A DNA stretch of 64,000 nt from Shewanella corallii. GTDB lineage: Bacteria > Pseudomonadota > Gammaproteobacteria > Enterobacterales > Shewanellaceae. A program made the translations under genes and the position numbers. Within the stretch, counting starts at the first letter, position 1. Every line of letters begins with the position of its first letter. Below, piece after piece: positions 16,643 to 25,409 of the stretch. The notes below the pieces were generated by a model. The model did no database searches. It had not been told where the DNA came from and saw only the letters and a program-made list of their open reading frames with translations. Location: positions 23,835 to 87,834 of the forward strand of contig NZ_JAKIKT010000012.1 of assembly GCF_023349125.1 (NCBI RefSeq), in the 5' to 3' direction.

Positions 16643-18784
16643 ATGCATAAGAGCCTACTCGCCCTGGCTGTGGGAAGCGTTTTGCTTCTCGGCGGCTGCG
16701 CTCAGTACAATCAGATCTCGGAAACTGCCAAACAGGCACAAACCTTGACTGCAAATAATCCTTTCTATGCTCCAAGTGCATTGCAATATCAGGCTCCTGA
16801 TTTTGCCGCAATCCAGAACGAGCATTTTGAACCCGCCCTGCTGCAGGGCATGGCTGAACAGAAAGCCGAAGTACTGGCTATCGCCAACAACCCGGACGCC
16901 CCAACTTTTGCCAATACTATCGTCGCCCTGGAAACCAGTGGCGAACTACTTGGCCGGACTTCCCGGGTGTTCTATAACCTGACTGGCTCCAACTCCAATC
17001 CTGAACTGCGCACACTACAGGGTAAAATGGCGCCTCTGATGTCTGCCCATTCAGACGACATCAACCTCAATGCCAACTTGTTTGAGCGGGTAGATACTCT
17101 GTATGACAACCGCCATGAGCTGGACCTGTCTGCTGAGGAAGTCCGACTGGTAGAGGTTTACCATCAGCGCATGGTGCTGGCCGGCGCCAAATTAACCGAA
17201 GCTCAGAAAGCAGAGATCCGCAAGCTCAACAAAGAACACTCCCAGCTGACCGATGAGTTCCAACAACGTTTGCTGCGCATGACTAAAGAGATTGCCGTAG
17301 TGGTGGATACCGAAGCCGATCTGGCCGGTATGTCTGATACAGCGATTCGCATGGCAGCCGATGATGCAGAGGCTGCCGGTCACAAAGGCAAATACCTGCT
17401 GAGCATTACCAATACCACCCGTCAGCCTGTGCTGTCTGTGCTGGAAAACCGCGAACTGCGCCAGAAGGTGTGGGAAGCCTCTGCCAATCGAGGCCTGGAA
17501 GGCGACAATGAAACCGCCTCTCTGGTTGCCCGTCTGGCACAGCTACGAGCCGAGCGCGCGGCACTGCTGGGCTTTGATAACTGGGCCAGCTACCGTCTTG
17601 CTCCACAAATGGCGGAAACACCTGAGGCCGTATATAAGCTGTTTGGCACCATGGTCCCCAAGGTTGTCGCCAACGCCAACAAAGAAGCTGCTGATATCCA
17701 GGCGATGATCGACAAGACTGGTGGCGATTTCGAACTGAAGCCATGGGACTGGGCCTTCTACGCCGAGCAGGTGCGCGCCGAGAAGTATGCGCTGGATGAA
17801 GAGATGACCAAGCCATACTTCGAGTTCGAACGTGTACTGGAAGACGGCGTGTTCTACACCATTAAAGAGCTGTATGGCGTGACCATGAAGCCACGTCCGG
17901 ATCTGCCGGTTTATCATCCTGATGTGAAAGCCTATGAGATGTTCGACGAAGATGGTACCAGCATGGCTATTTTCTACGCTGACTACTTTGCCCGTGAAGG
18001 CAAACGTGGTGGCGCCTGGATGAGCTCTTTCGTTGGCCAGTCTACACTGACAGGTGAAAAGCCTGTGGTAGTGAACGTGATGAACATTAAGAAGGCACCG
18101 GACGGCGAGCCGACCTTTGTCAGCTATGACGAAGTGACCACCATGTTCCACGAAATGGGCCATGGTACCCACGGCATGTTCTCCAAGGTGAAGTATCCAA
18201 GCCTGGCAGGCACCTCAGTATCCCGTGACTTTGTTGAGTTCCCTTCCACCTTCGAAGAAGACTGGGCCGCTCATCCGCAGGTGCTGGCAAACTATGCCCG
18301 TCACTATGAGACAGGTGAGCCTCTGCCAAAAGAGTTGCTGGACAAGTTGCTGAAATCGCGCAGCTTCAATCAGGGCTTCGACACCCTGGAGTACATGTCG
18401 GCAGCTCTGGTGGATCTGGAATGGCACTCACTCAAATCAGGTACGCCACTGCAGGATGTCGAGAGCTTTGAAGCCAAAGCTCTGGAAAAGCATGGTGTGA
18501 ATATCGAGGCGATCCCACCACGTTATCGCTCAACTTACTTCGCCCACGCTTTCCCGGGTGGCTACAGCGCCAGCTACTACGCCTATATGTGGTCAGAGAT
18601 TCTGGCAGCTGACGCTTACGCCTATGTGCAGACTCAAGGCGGTCTGAACCGCGAGATCGGCATGAAGTTCCGTAAGACGATCCGTGAAGTGGGTAACTCA
18701 GTACCACCGATGGAAGCTTACAAAAACTTCCGTGGTCAAGAGCCAACCACGGATGGCCTGCTGAAGCGTCGCGGTCTGAAATAG
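16643..18784 (+). CDS. dcp: M3 family metallopeptidase, lipoprotein (dipeptidyl carboxypeptidase type)
   Basis: Zinc peptidase of the thimet/Dcp family, 713 residues. It begins with a lipoprotein signal (MHKSLLALAVGSVLLLGGC, lipobox LGGC), so it should be anchored in the envelope, while the E. coli Dcp is not a lipoprotein. The catalytic domain has the zinc motif HEMGHGTH starting at His503, a further glutamate ligand in DFVEFPSTFEED, and the substrate-binding stretch HAFPGGYSASYYAYMWSE near the C-terminus. Dcp-type enzymes remove C-terminal dipeptides. A good CAGGAAAT ribosome site precedes the ATG, and the gene is monocistronic between two terminators. The family is certain; substrate choice (Dcp versus oligopeptidase) is inferred from closest resemblance. 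Confidence 0.88.
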   Translation: MHKSLLALAVGSVLLLGGCAQYNQISETAKQAQTLTANNPFYAPSALQYQAPDFAAIQNEHFEPALLQGMAEQKAEVLAIANNPDAPTFANTIVALETSGELLGRTSRVFYNLTGSNSNPELRTLQGKMAPLMSAHSDDINLNANLFERVDTLYDNRHELDLSAEEVRLVEVYHQRMVLAGAKLTEAQKAEIRKLNKEHSQLTDEFQQRLLRMTKEIAVVVDTEADLAGMSDTAIRMAADDAEAAGHKGKYLLSITNTTRQPVLSVLENRELRQKVWEASANRGLEGDNETASLVARLAQLRAERAALLGFDNWASYRLAPQMAETPEAVYKLFGTMVPKVVANANKEAADIQAMIDKTGGDFELKPWDWAFYAEQVRAEKYALDEEMTKPYFEFERVLEDGVFYTIKELYGVTMKPRPDLPVYHPDVKAYEMFDEDGTSMAIFYADYFAREGKRGGAWMSSFVGQSTLTGEKPVVVNVMNIKKAPDGEPTFVSYDEVTTMFHEMGHGTHGMFSKVKYPSLAGTSVSRDFVEFPSTFEEDWAAHPQVLANYARHYETGEPLPKELLDKLLKSRSFNQGFDTLEYMSAALVDLEWHSLKSGTPLQDVESFEAKALEKHGVNIEAIPPRYRSTYFAHAFPGGYSASYYAYMWSEILAADAYAYVQTQGGLNREIGMKFRKTIREVGNSVPPMEAYKNFRGQEPTTDGLLKRRGLK

Positions 18785-18811
18785 CCCCTGCCTACAGGAC
18801 ATAATCAAACT

Positions 18812-18840
18812 AAAAAGGTTGGCTGCTGCCAACCTTTTTT
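18812..18840 (+). terminator. Terminator after dcp
   Basis: AAAAAGGTTGGC-TGCT-GCCAACCTTTTTT, 28 bp after the dcp stop. Confidence 0.9.
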
Positions 18841-18971
18841 ATTTTCCCGCCTTAACAAACCAGGTATCTGCCAAAACTGGATGCCGTGACGCATTTCGCC
18901 GCAGAAGCCAATGATAAAATCATGACAAACAATTACTTAGAATCAACTAATACAGAGTAACCGCAACTGCT

Positions 18972-19778
18972 ATGAAAAGAACATTAACCGCTCTTGCGGC
19001 GCTGTGTCTGTCAGCTGCCGCCTCCGCCGACTCCCTGCAAACCGCAATGGAGAAAATCACCAAAGGCGAATATCAACAGGCTTATCAAGAGCTACAACCG
19101 CTGGCGCAGGCGGGTAATGCTGAAGCTCAGTATCAAATTGGCGTTATGCATGCCCGCAGCCGTGGCGTCGCCATGAACAACAGTGAAGCCGCAAATTGGT
19201 TCGAAAAAGCAGCCCGGCAGGGTCATGCTCAAGCTCAATACGATCTGGGGATGAGCTATTCGTTGGGCCGCGGTGTGACTCAGAGTAATGAAACAGCGGT
19301 TGAATGGTTTGAAAAAGCCGCCAAGCAAGAGCAAGCGGGCGCTCTGTTCCGTCTGGGCAACATGTACGAAAACGGTGTTACCCTGGCTCAGGATGATAAG
19401 CAGGCACTGGAGTTCTATCAAAAGGCTGCCACACAGGGTCATTCCGAAGCGCAGCTTAATCTTGGCATGATGCTCACCAGCGGCAAAGGCACAGATGTGA
19501 ATCATGAGCAGGCGGTAAATTGGTTCCAGCAATCAGCGGAACAAGGTAACGCCATCGCTCAGAACAACCTGGCCATTATGTATGCGCTGGGTAAAGGCAC
19601 CACCAAGAATGAAAAGCTGGCTTACATGTGGGCTAATCTGTCTTACTACAATGGTGGCGAAGGTGATGAGATTGTCGAAATCCTCAACCACACCATGAAA
19701 TTCGGCGACATCCGTCAGGCACAGAAGATGACTGAAGAGTGCCTGGAGAAGAACTTCCGCGGCTGTAGTCAGAGCTAA
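18972..19778 (+). CDS. Exported Sel1-repeat protein
   Basis: 268 residues with a Sec signal peptide (MKRTLTALAALCLSAAASA, cleavage after ASA). About five Sel1-like repeats follow in tandem (residues 40-230), each close to 36 residues with the pattern A-x-x-x-L-G-x-M-Y-x-x-G-x-G-V-x-x-x-x-x-x-A-x-x-W-F. Examples are AQYDLGMSYSLGRGV and AQNNLAIMYALGKGT. Sel1 repeats form alpha-helical solenoids that mediate protein contacts in the periplasm. Two cysteines near the C-terminus (ECLEKNFRGC) may form a disulfide. The gene stands alone, with its own terminator, so the partner is unknown. Confidence 0.9.
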   Translation: MKRTLTALAALCLSAAASADSLQTAMEKITKGEYQQAYQELQPLAQAGNAEAQYQIGVMHARSRGVAMNNSEAANWFEKAARQGHAQAQYDLGMSYSLGRGVTQSNETAVEWFEKAAKQEQAGALFRLGNMYENGVTLAQDDKQALEFYQKAATQGHSEAQLNLGMMLTSGKGTDVNHEQAVNWFQQSAEQGNAIAQNNLAIMYALGKGTTKNEKLAYMWANLSYYNGGEGDEIVEILNHTMKFGDIRQAQKMTEECLEKNFRGCSQS

Positions 19779-19790
19779 CACCTTCAGAAT

Positions 19791-19822
19791 AACAGCGCCT
19801 TTTTTGAAGGTGCTGTTGTTTT
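19791..19822 (+). terminator. Terminator after the Sel1 gene
   Basis: AACAGCGCCTT/AAGGTGCTGTT with one G-T pair, followed by GTTTT, 12 bp after the stop codon. Confidence 0.75.
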
Positions 19823-19949
19823 CTGTACAAACCTCAACTTCCTTTGAATCGATTATTTCAATTACAGCGATCCCAAAAATTAAATTGTACACAATTCAAT
19901 TTTGCGCAATCATCTAAAAACAAATAACCCGCTATCCAAAGGAATGTCC

Positions 19950-20432
19950 ATGAGCAGCGTTTACGACTTCAGTGCCAACACAATTACCGGCGACAGCAAA
20001 AGCCTGAGCGACTATCAGGGCAAAGTGCTGTTGATTGTTAACACCGCCAGTAAGTGTGGGCTGACGCCTCAATTCAAAGGGTTGGAAGAGCTGTACCAGG
20101 CATATAAAGACAATGGGCTGGAGATACTTGGCTTTCCCTGTAACCAGTTTGCCAGTCAGGATCCCGGCAGCGAGTCTGAGATCGCCGAATTCTGTCAGCT
20201 GAACTATGGTGTCAGCTTCCCCATGTTCGCCAAAATAGAGGTTAATGGCGATAACACCCACCCTCTTTACCAATATCTGAAACAAGAGGCACCCGGGTTA
20301 ATGGGTTCCAAGTCTATTAAGTGGAACTTCACCAAGTTCTTGGTTAATGGCGAAGGTAAAGTGCTTAAACGATTTGCTCCTACTGATGCACCGGAAAAGT
20401 TGACCGCAGACATTCAAAAACTGTTGAGCTGA
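19950..20432 (+). CDS. Glutathione peroxidase family protein (Cys type)
   Basis: 160-residue thiol peroxidase of the glutathione peroxidase fold (BtuE/GPx). The peroxidatic residue is cysteine, not selenocysteine, in VNTASKCGLTPQ (Cys36). The other catalytic-site residues are in GFPCNQFASQDPG (Gln) and KWNFTKFLV (Trp, Asn). In bacteria such enzymes reduce hydroperoxides with thioredoxin or glutathione. Three starts are possible (TTG 19902, ATG 19944, ATG 19950). I use 19950, since AAAGGA lies at the right distance from it and abuts 19944. A MarR/OhrR-type regulator follows 10 bases later, which implies peroxide-controlled expression of a two-gene operon. Confidence 0.92.
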   Translation: MSSVYDFSANTITGDSKSLSDYQGKVLLIVNTASKCGLTPQFKGLEELYQAYKDNGLEILGFPCNQFASQDPGSESEIAEFCQLNYGVSFPMFAKIEVNGDNTHPLYQYLKQEAPGLMGSKSIKWNFTKFLVNGEGKVLKRFAPTDAPEKLTADIQKLLS

Positions 20433-20442
20433 GGTAATCCCC

Positions 20443-20904
20443 TTGAAATCAGTCAATACAGCGATGGGAACAAACGCCCCCAGACTGGATGACCAGCTAT
20501 GTTTCCTGCTGTATACAGCATCACGCGAAGTAACGAGGCAGTATCAGCCCGTGTTAAAGGCATTGGATCTGACCTATCCGCAGTATCTGGTGATGTTGGT
20601 ACTGTGGGAGCAGTCAAAGCCGATCAGCGTCAGTGAAATAGGTAAGCGACTTCATCTCGACTCAGGAACTTTGACTCCCCTGCTGAAACGCCTTGAGCAG
20701 AAGGCAATTATCACCCGACGCAGGAATGACAGGGATGAGCGTCAGGTCGATATTCAGTTGCAATCAAAAGGTCTGGAAATGAAGCGTCACGCAGCGGAGG
20801 TTCCCGGTAAACTGCTTTGCCGGTTTGATGATGCACAACTTAAGCGGCTTCAGGAGTTACGGGAAGAGCTTAAGTCGGTACTGGGCCTGCTGATTAATGA
20901 GTAA
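20443..20904 (+). CDS. OhrR/MarR-family redox-sensing repressor
   Basis: 153 residues with the MarR winged-helix fold: DQLCFLLYTASREVTRQY in helix 1, then PISVSEIGKRLHLDSGTLTPLLKRLEQK as the DNA-recognition helix region, and the wing ITRRRNDRDERQVDI (pieces quoted). The reactive cysteine of OhrR proteins is present in DQLCFLLY (Cys20); its oxidation by organic hydroperoxides releases DNA. The start is a TTG at 20443 with a good GAGGT ribosome site seven bases upstream; the later ATG at 20464 has none. OhrR usually controls the peroxidase gene ohr, but here the adjacent gene is a glutathione peroxidase. Regulation of that gene is inferred. Confidence 0.87.
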   Translation: MKSVNTAMGTNAPRLDDQLCFLLYTASREVTRQYQPVLKALDLTYPQYLVMLVLWEQSKPISVSEIGKRLHLDSGTLTPLLKRLEQKAIITRRRNDRDERQVDIQLQSKGLEMKRHAAEVPGKLLCRFDDAQLKRLQELREELKSVLGLLINE

Positions 20905-21086
20905 ACCTCAGACAGCCAGGGGCTAATGACCTTTGAAGATAGTTTTTGCTGATTTTAAGCAACTGACTAACTTTGTTGTGATTACGCCCCGAAAATCCGG
21001 GTTTGACCACTAAAAGCCTTTCTTGATTTGAGGAAAAACCCGCCAGCGAGTAACATAATGCTCCCTAATTTGTCAGGAGATAGCGG

Positions 21087-21968
21087 ATGTCGAAGCTGTT
21101 GTCACAGCTCAGGGGAAGCATTGTTTTTGTGGGCTATGTGGTAAATACACTCTTTTGGGCCACCCCTCTGTTGCTGGTTAGCTTATTCAAATTGCTACCA
21201 ATTAAACCGCTGAGAAATCTCTGCAGCCGTCTTCTGGACTGGCTGGCAAGCTGCTGGATCTGTGGCAATAGCTTTATGGAGAAGCATTTTCATCCAGTAA
21301 AGCTGACTGTTACCGGAGACGCCCAATTGAGCAAAGACCAATGGTATATGGTGATTGCCAACCATCAGTCCTGGGTGGATATTCTTATCCTTCAGCGCGT
21401 TTTTAACGGCAAGATTCCATTTCTGAAATTTTTCCTCAAACAGGAACTGATCTATGTTCCCGTGCTGGGTCTTGCCTGGTGGGCACTGGACTTCCCCTTT
21501 ATGCGCCGTTACTCCACCGCTCAATTAAGGAAAAACCCCAAGCTCAAAGGCAAAGATATTGAGATTACCCGTAGAGCCTGCGCCAAATTCAAGCATCAGC
21601 CTGTCAGCGTCATGAACTTTGTCGAAGGCACTCGCTTTAAACCGGTAAAACATGACAAGCAAAACTCCCCTTACCAACATCTGTTACGTCCCAGAGCCGG
21701 AGGCATGGCGTTTGCTTTGTCTGCCATGGCTGAAATCGATAAACTGGTCGATGTGACTATTTGTTACAATGATGGCGTTCCCAGTTTCTGGGACTACATA
21801 TGCGGCAATGGTGGTGAAATCCGTATCAATATCGAGTTACGTGAAATTGGTGACAGTATGCGGGGGGACTACCAAAACGATAAGGAATTCAAAAAACTGT
21901 TTCAGCAACAGCTGAACCAGATTTGGCAGCACAAGGATGAAGTGCTCAGTCAGCTGCAAGCTGGCTGA
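21087..21968 (+). CDS. 1-acyl-glycerophosphate acyltransferase family protein, YihG-like (first copy)
   Basis: 293-residue membrane-associated acyltransferase of the PlsC superfamily, closest in layout to E. coli YihG. One or two hydrophobic segments in the first 55 residues are followed by the catalytic motif NHQSWVD (HxxxxD), then FFLKQELIYVPVLGLAWWALDFPFMRR and the glycerol-phosphate binding motif VEGTRF (pieces quoted). The RGKD-like KLKGKDIEITRRACAKF segment is typical of this subgroup. It probably acylates lysophospholipid at the inner membrane with an unusual acyl chain. A paralogue follows after 24 bp in the same orientation. Confidence 0.85.
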   Translation: MSKLLSQLRGSIVFVGYVVNTLFWATPLLLVSLFKLLPIKPLRNLCSRLLDWLASCWICGNSFMEKHFHPVKLTVTGDAQLSKDQWYMVIANHQSWVDILILQRVFNGKIPFLKFFLKQELIYVPVLGLAWWALDFPFMRRYSTAQLRKNPKLKGKDIEITRRACAKFKHQPVSVMNFVEGTRFKPVKHDKQNSPYQHLLRPRAGGMAFALSAMAEIDKLVDVTICYNDGVPSFWDYICGNGGEIRINIELREIGDSMRGDYQNDKEFKKLFQQQLNQIWQHKDEVLSQLQAG

Positions 21969-21992
21969 AACTGAGCGAGGTTATTACTAAAT

Positions 21993-22940
21993 ATGCTGAA
22001 CTTTCTACCGGGACCTATTCTATTTGCACTCAGCAGTACGCTATTGGTCATTAATACCTTTGTTTGGGGTGGCCTCATCTCCATAGGCGGTATCCTCAAA
22101 CTGTTTGTTCCCTGGCAGGGTGGCCGTCTGGCTATGTCCAACTTGATGAATCGCTTCATGTGGGCCTGGGCTACCGGCAATGGCGGCATTCTCAAGCTAA
22201 TCGCAAAAATTGACTGGGACGTTCAGGGACTGGAGCAACTGAGCAAAGACTCCTGGTATCTGGTGATCAGTAACCACCTGAGTGGTTTTGATATCGCCGC
22301 ACAATCCTATGTATTGCGTAACCACATTCCTATGCTTAAGTTCTTCCTGAAAAAGGAACTCCTCTATGTACCTGTTCTGGGGCTGGGCTGCTGGGCACTG
22401 GATATGCCCTTTATGAACCGCACCAGTGCGGCCAAACTCAAAAAGAACCCCAAGCTCAAGGGTAAAGACCTCGAATCAACCCGCAAAGCCTGTGAGAAGT
22501 TCCGCCGTATTCCCACCAGCATCATGAACTATGTGGAAGGCAGCCGCTTCACTGAAGAAAAACGTCGTCGCCAGAACTCACCTTATCGCTATCTGCTGAA
22601 ACCAAAAGCCGGCGGTATCGCCTTTGCACTTTCAGCCATGGGACCTCAGTTTACCAACCTGTTGAATGTGACAGTGGTGTATCCGGATGCGCCCCGGGAC
22701 ATCCTGGCTGGCGCCATGCAAGGTAAGGTACAAAAAGTCGTGGTACGGGTAGAAGCCATGCCGGTTCCTGAAGTGGATGCCGATCAATACTTCAGCGATG
22801 CGGCCTATCGTGCCAACTTCCAGCGCTGGCTCAATGGTGTGTGGGCCGATAAGGATGAGCTTATCCACCAGCTGTTACTGGAATATGATGCCGATACTGA
22901 CAGCTATCCTCAGCTTGTAGAGCAAAGCCCATCGCACTGA
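21993..22940 (+). CDS. 1-acyl-glycerophosphate acyltransferase family protein, YihG-like (second copy)
   Basis: 315 residues and clearly homologous to the preceding gene: NHLSGFD at the HxxxxD site, FFLKKELLYVPVLGLGCWALDMPFM, KLKGKDLESTRKACEKF and the VEGSRF substrate motif (pieces quoted). The differences from the first copy spread along the whole chain, so the duplication is old. The copy before it has NHQSWVD where this one has NHLSGFD, which may change the acceptor. An acidic C-terminal extension (YDADTDSYPQLVEQ) is specific to this copy. A strong terminator ends the two-gene unit. Confidence 0.85.
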   Translation: MLNFLPGPILFALSSTLLVINTFVWGGLISIGGILKLFVPWQGGRLAMSNLMNRFMWAWATGNGGILKLIAKIDWDVQGLEQLSKDSWYLVISNHLSGFDIAAQSYVLRNHIPMLKFFLKKELLYVPVLGLGCWALDMPFMNRTSAAKLKKNPKLKGKDLESTRKACEKFRRIPTSIMNYVEGSRFTEEKRRRQNSPYRYLLKPKAGGIAFALSAMGPQFTNLLNVTVVYPDAPRDILAGAMQGKVQKVVVRVEAMPVPEVDADQYFSDAAYRANFQRWLNGVWADKDELIHQLLLEYDADTDSYPQLVEQSPSH

Positions 22941-22957
22941 TAACACTTCTCTAATGA

Positions 22958-22992
22958 AGAAAAAGCCAGAACCCAGTTCTGGCTTTTCTTTT
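22958..22992 (+). terminator. Terminator after the acyltransferase pair
   Basis: AAGCCAGAAC-CCA-GTTCTGGCTT followed by TTCTTTTTT. A's upstream also allow it to serve the convergent DUF523 gene. Confidence 0.88.
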
Positions 22993-23023
22993 TTGGTATA
23001 AATGACTCCGGTCTTGCCGATGC

Positions 23024-23485
23024 TCACCCTTCCAACTGCCGAAGGAAAGCCTGCGCCTGATCCAACTCAAGCTCAGTAAACACCTTAATACCCGCTTGCT
23101 TGAGTCTGGCAGCAGTTAAACCATCACCTTCAATCAACGTCCGGCTGAAACTGCCGTCATAAACCTGATTACTGCCACATGAGGGGCTGCGGGCTTTCAA
23201 TATTGCCAGTTTCACCCCATGCTCACTGGCAAGCTTAAGCGCCAATTCGGCTCCAAGGCGGAATTCCCGCGTAACATCCACACCTTCATGGGTTATCACT
23301 CTGTCACCTTGCTGCTCAGCTGGGGCTCTGGGCGTTGGTAAGCCACCGGCCATTTCCGGGCAGAAGACCAATAGCCTCCCCTGAGACTGCCACTGGCTAA
23401 TACAGGCGTCGGTCAGACCATTATCTTTACCGTCGTAACGTACCGGATTGCCCATCAGGCAGCTGCTGATCAATATCTTTTCCAT
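23024..23485 (-). CDS. DUF523 family protein
   Basis: 153-residue member of the DUF523 family. It shows the characteristic SSCLMGNPVRYDGKDN start, the CPEMAGGLPTPRAPAE motif and LKARSPSCGSNQVYDG, with three conserved cysteines that suggest an Fe-S or metal centre. Some relatives are fused to the DUF1722 (YbgA) domain; this one is the stand-alone form. Its role is unknown. It is transcribed away from prpR, towards the terminator of the acyltransferase pair. Confidence 0.88.
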   Translation of the reverse strand: MEKILISSCLMGNPVRYDGKDNGLTDACISQWQSQGRLLVFCPEMAGGLPTPRAPAEQQGDRVITHEGVDVTREFRLGAELALKLASEHGVKLAILKARSPSCGSNQVYDGSFSRTLIEGDGLTAARLKQAGIKVFTELELDQAQAFLRQLEG

Positions 23486-23608
23486 TTCAGTGTTATCTCA
23501 TTGCCCTTACCAATACCGCGCCTTGGTGACTACCACCATATTAACCCGCGATATATCTTCCAAACAGAGGATTGTCTTTTTTGCTGCTTATGGCAGGAAA
23601 CCCACCAA

Positions 23609-23622
23609 TATTGTCAACAATA
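23609..23622. promoter_or_regulatory. Probable GntR (PrpR) operator 1
   Basis: TATTGTCAACAATA: inverted repeat of ATTGT and ACAAT around a CA centre, 155 bp upstream of prpR. Its core is the reverse complement of the second site at 23717-23730. The TTGT-N2-ACAA form is usual for FCD-type GntR regulators. Confidence 0.65.
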
Positions 23623-23716
23623 AAAATCCATCAAACCCAACCCAATACCATCAAAACATTATTTATCAGTATCTTAATTTTAAATTTACACACCAAAGGT
23701 TACCTTTTGGTTAATT

Positions 23717-23750
23717 CATTGTTGACAATGAGCACGATAAAGCCTAGTTT
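23717..23750 (+). promoter_or_regulatory. prp promoter with overlapping GntR operator 2
   Basis: CATTGTTGACAATG (23717-23730) is an inverted repeat whose core ATTGTTGACAAT is the reverse complement of operator 1. It contains the -35 box TTGACA (23722-23727), and 17 bp further is TAGTTT (23745-23750) as a -10 box. Binding here should block RNA polymerase directly. Confidence 0.7.
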
Positions 23751-23775
23751 TTAAGCACCAACATCAGGGGGTGAT

Positions 23776-24504
23776 ATGGATTCGGTCACACTACACAGGG
23801 AACAGGACAAAGATGCTGACAAACAGGCCAAGCCGGGCCGTTTGGTGGATCAGGTGCTGGTTGAACTGCAGACCGATATTATCAGGGGCGAACTGGCTCC
23901 TGGCAGTAAGATAAACGAACAGGATATCGCCCAGCGTTTTGGTATCAGCCGGGGCCCTGCCAGAGAAGCGCTGCAGGCTCTTGAGCGACAACGCCTGGTT
24001 GTTCGCGCCCCCCATATAGGTGCCAGAGTCGCGCATCTCACCATAGAAGAGCTCAATGAGCTTTATCAATTACGCAGCGTGCTTGAAGCCATGGCCTGTG
24101 AACTGGCCGCCAAAAACATCACCCCGGAACAATTAGCCAAACTCAAATCCCTGATAAAAACCCAGCAGGCAGCACTTGCCAGCGACGACCCCTATTTTCA
24201 ACAACAGGGGGATGTGGATTTTCACTATCAGATTATTCAGGCCAGTGGTAACCGCCATCTGCAGGAAACTCTGGTGGGTGGTCTGTACCATCTGCTGCGT
24301 ATGTACCGATTCCAAACGTCCAACCGTAACCGCCCTGTAGAAGCCATTGCAGAGCACAAGGCCATAGTGGAAGCCATTGCCGGGGGTGATGGCGAGCTGG
24401 CCGCTCTGTTGATGCGCCGTCATATCGAACGGGGCCGCATCAGCACAGAAAACAAACTTAAAGCTATGCAACAGGCTGAAGGCCTGTCGTCACTCAATCA
24501 ATAA
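23776..24504 (+). CDS. prpR: GntR-family regulator of the methylcitrate operon
   Basis: 242 residues: an N-terminal GntR winged helix (about 25-95, GSKINEQDIAQRFGISRGPAREALQALERQ) and a C-terminal FCD ligand-binding domain (about 100-225, with ELYQLRSVLEAMACELA, DVDFHYQIIQASGN and a metal-type histidine in RHIERGR) (pieces quoted). It is the first gene of the prpBC-acnD-prpF cluster and faces the same way, 10 bp before prpB. It is unrelated to the sigma-54 PrpR of E. coli; in Shewanella-type clusters the GntR gene has been called prpQ or prpR. Two operators of opposite orientation upstream suggest autorepression relieved by methylcitrate or a similar metabolite, which is inference. Confidence 0.85.
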   Translation: MDSVTLHREQDKDADKQAKPGRLVDQVLVELQTDIIRGELAPGSKINEQDIAQRFGISRGPAREALQALERQRLVVRAPHIGARVAHLTIEELNELYQLRSVLEAMACELAAKNITPEQLAKLKSLIKTQQAALASDDPYFQQQGDVDFHYQIIQASGNRHLQETLVGGLYHLLRMYRFQTSNRNRPVEAIAEHKAIVEAIAGGDGELAALLMRRHIERGRISTENKLKAMQQAEGLSSLNQ

Positions 24505-24514
24505 GGAAAAGCAA

Positions 24515-25387
24515 ATGAGCGCAGGATTAAGATTCCGTCAGGCGCTGGCCAATGCCAGACCACTGCAGATTATAGGCACCATGAATGCCTACTTCGCCAA
24601 AATGGCTGAGCAAACTGGTGCCCAGGCACTGTATCTGTCCGGCGCAGGCGTCGCCAATGCCTCTTATGGTCTGCCGGATCTGGGGATGACCTCGATGAAT
24701 GATGTGCTGATCGATGCCGGTCGTATCACCTCTGCCACCGACGTACCATTGCTGGTCGATATCGATACAGGTTGGGGTGGCGCGTTCAACATCGCCCGAA
24801 CCATCAAAGAGTTCGAAAAAGCCGGTGTTGCTGCTGTGCACATGGAAGATCAGGTCGCTCAAAAACGCTGTGGTCACAGACCCAACAAAGCCGTAGTCAG
24901 TACCGAAGAGATGGTAGACCGTATCAAGGCGGCAGTTGATGCCCGCACCGACGACAACTTCGTGATTATGGCCCGCACAGATGCAGTAGCCGTAGAAGGT
25001 CTGGATGCAGGAATCGAACGTGCCCAGGCGTATCTGGAAGCCGGCGCCGACATGATCTTTGCCGAAGCACTGACCGAACTGGATCAGTACACCCGTTTCC
25101 GCCAAGCGGTAAAAGCCCCAATTCTGGCCAATATGACAGAGTTCGGTAAAACGGAGCTGTTCTCTACCAGCCAACTGGCAGATGCCGGTGCCGATATGGT
25201 GTTGTATCCACTGAGCACCTTCCGCGCCGCTAACAAAGCCGGACTGGAAGTGATGCAGGCACTGCTCAATGACGGTCATCAGCGTGCTGTTGTGGATAAG
25301 ATGCAAACCCGCGCCGAGCTGTATCAGTTCCTGGGTTATCACGACTTTGAAAACAAGCTGGATCAGCTGTTCAGCGAAGGCAAGTAA
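24515..25387 (+). CDS. prpB: 2-methylisocitrate lyase
   Basis: Cleaves 2-methylisocitrate to succinate and pyruvate, the last step of the methylcitrate cycle for propionate. The 290-residue product has the isocitrate-lyase superfamily signature KRCGH (residues 117-121, catalytic Cys119) in place of the more common KKCGH. Other visible motifs are YLSGAGVANASYGLPDLG, the Mg2+-binding DIDTGWGG and AEALTELDQY. It is coupled closely to prpR upstream. The spacer to prpC is 147 bp and contains two hairpins. Confidence 0.96.
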   Translation: MSAGLRFRQALANARPLQIIGTMNAYFAKMAEQTGAQALYLSGAGVANASYGLPDLGMTSMNDVLIDAGRITSATDVPLLVDIDTGWGGAFNIARTIKEFEKAGVAAVHMEDQVAQKRCGHRPNKAVVSTEEMVDRIKAAVDARTDDNFVIMARTDAVAVEGLDAGIERAQAYLEAGADMIFAEALTELDQYTRFRQAVKAPILANMTEFGKTELFSTSQLADAGADMVLYPLSTFRAANKAGLEVMQALLNDGHQRAVVDKMQTRAELYQFLGYHDFENKLDQLFSEGK

Positions 25388-25409
25388 GCAAACCAAATTC
25401 AAACACTGA

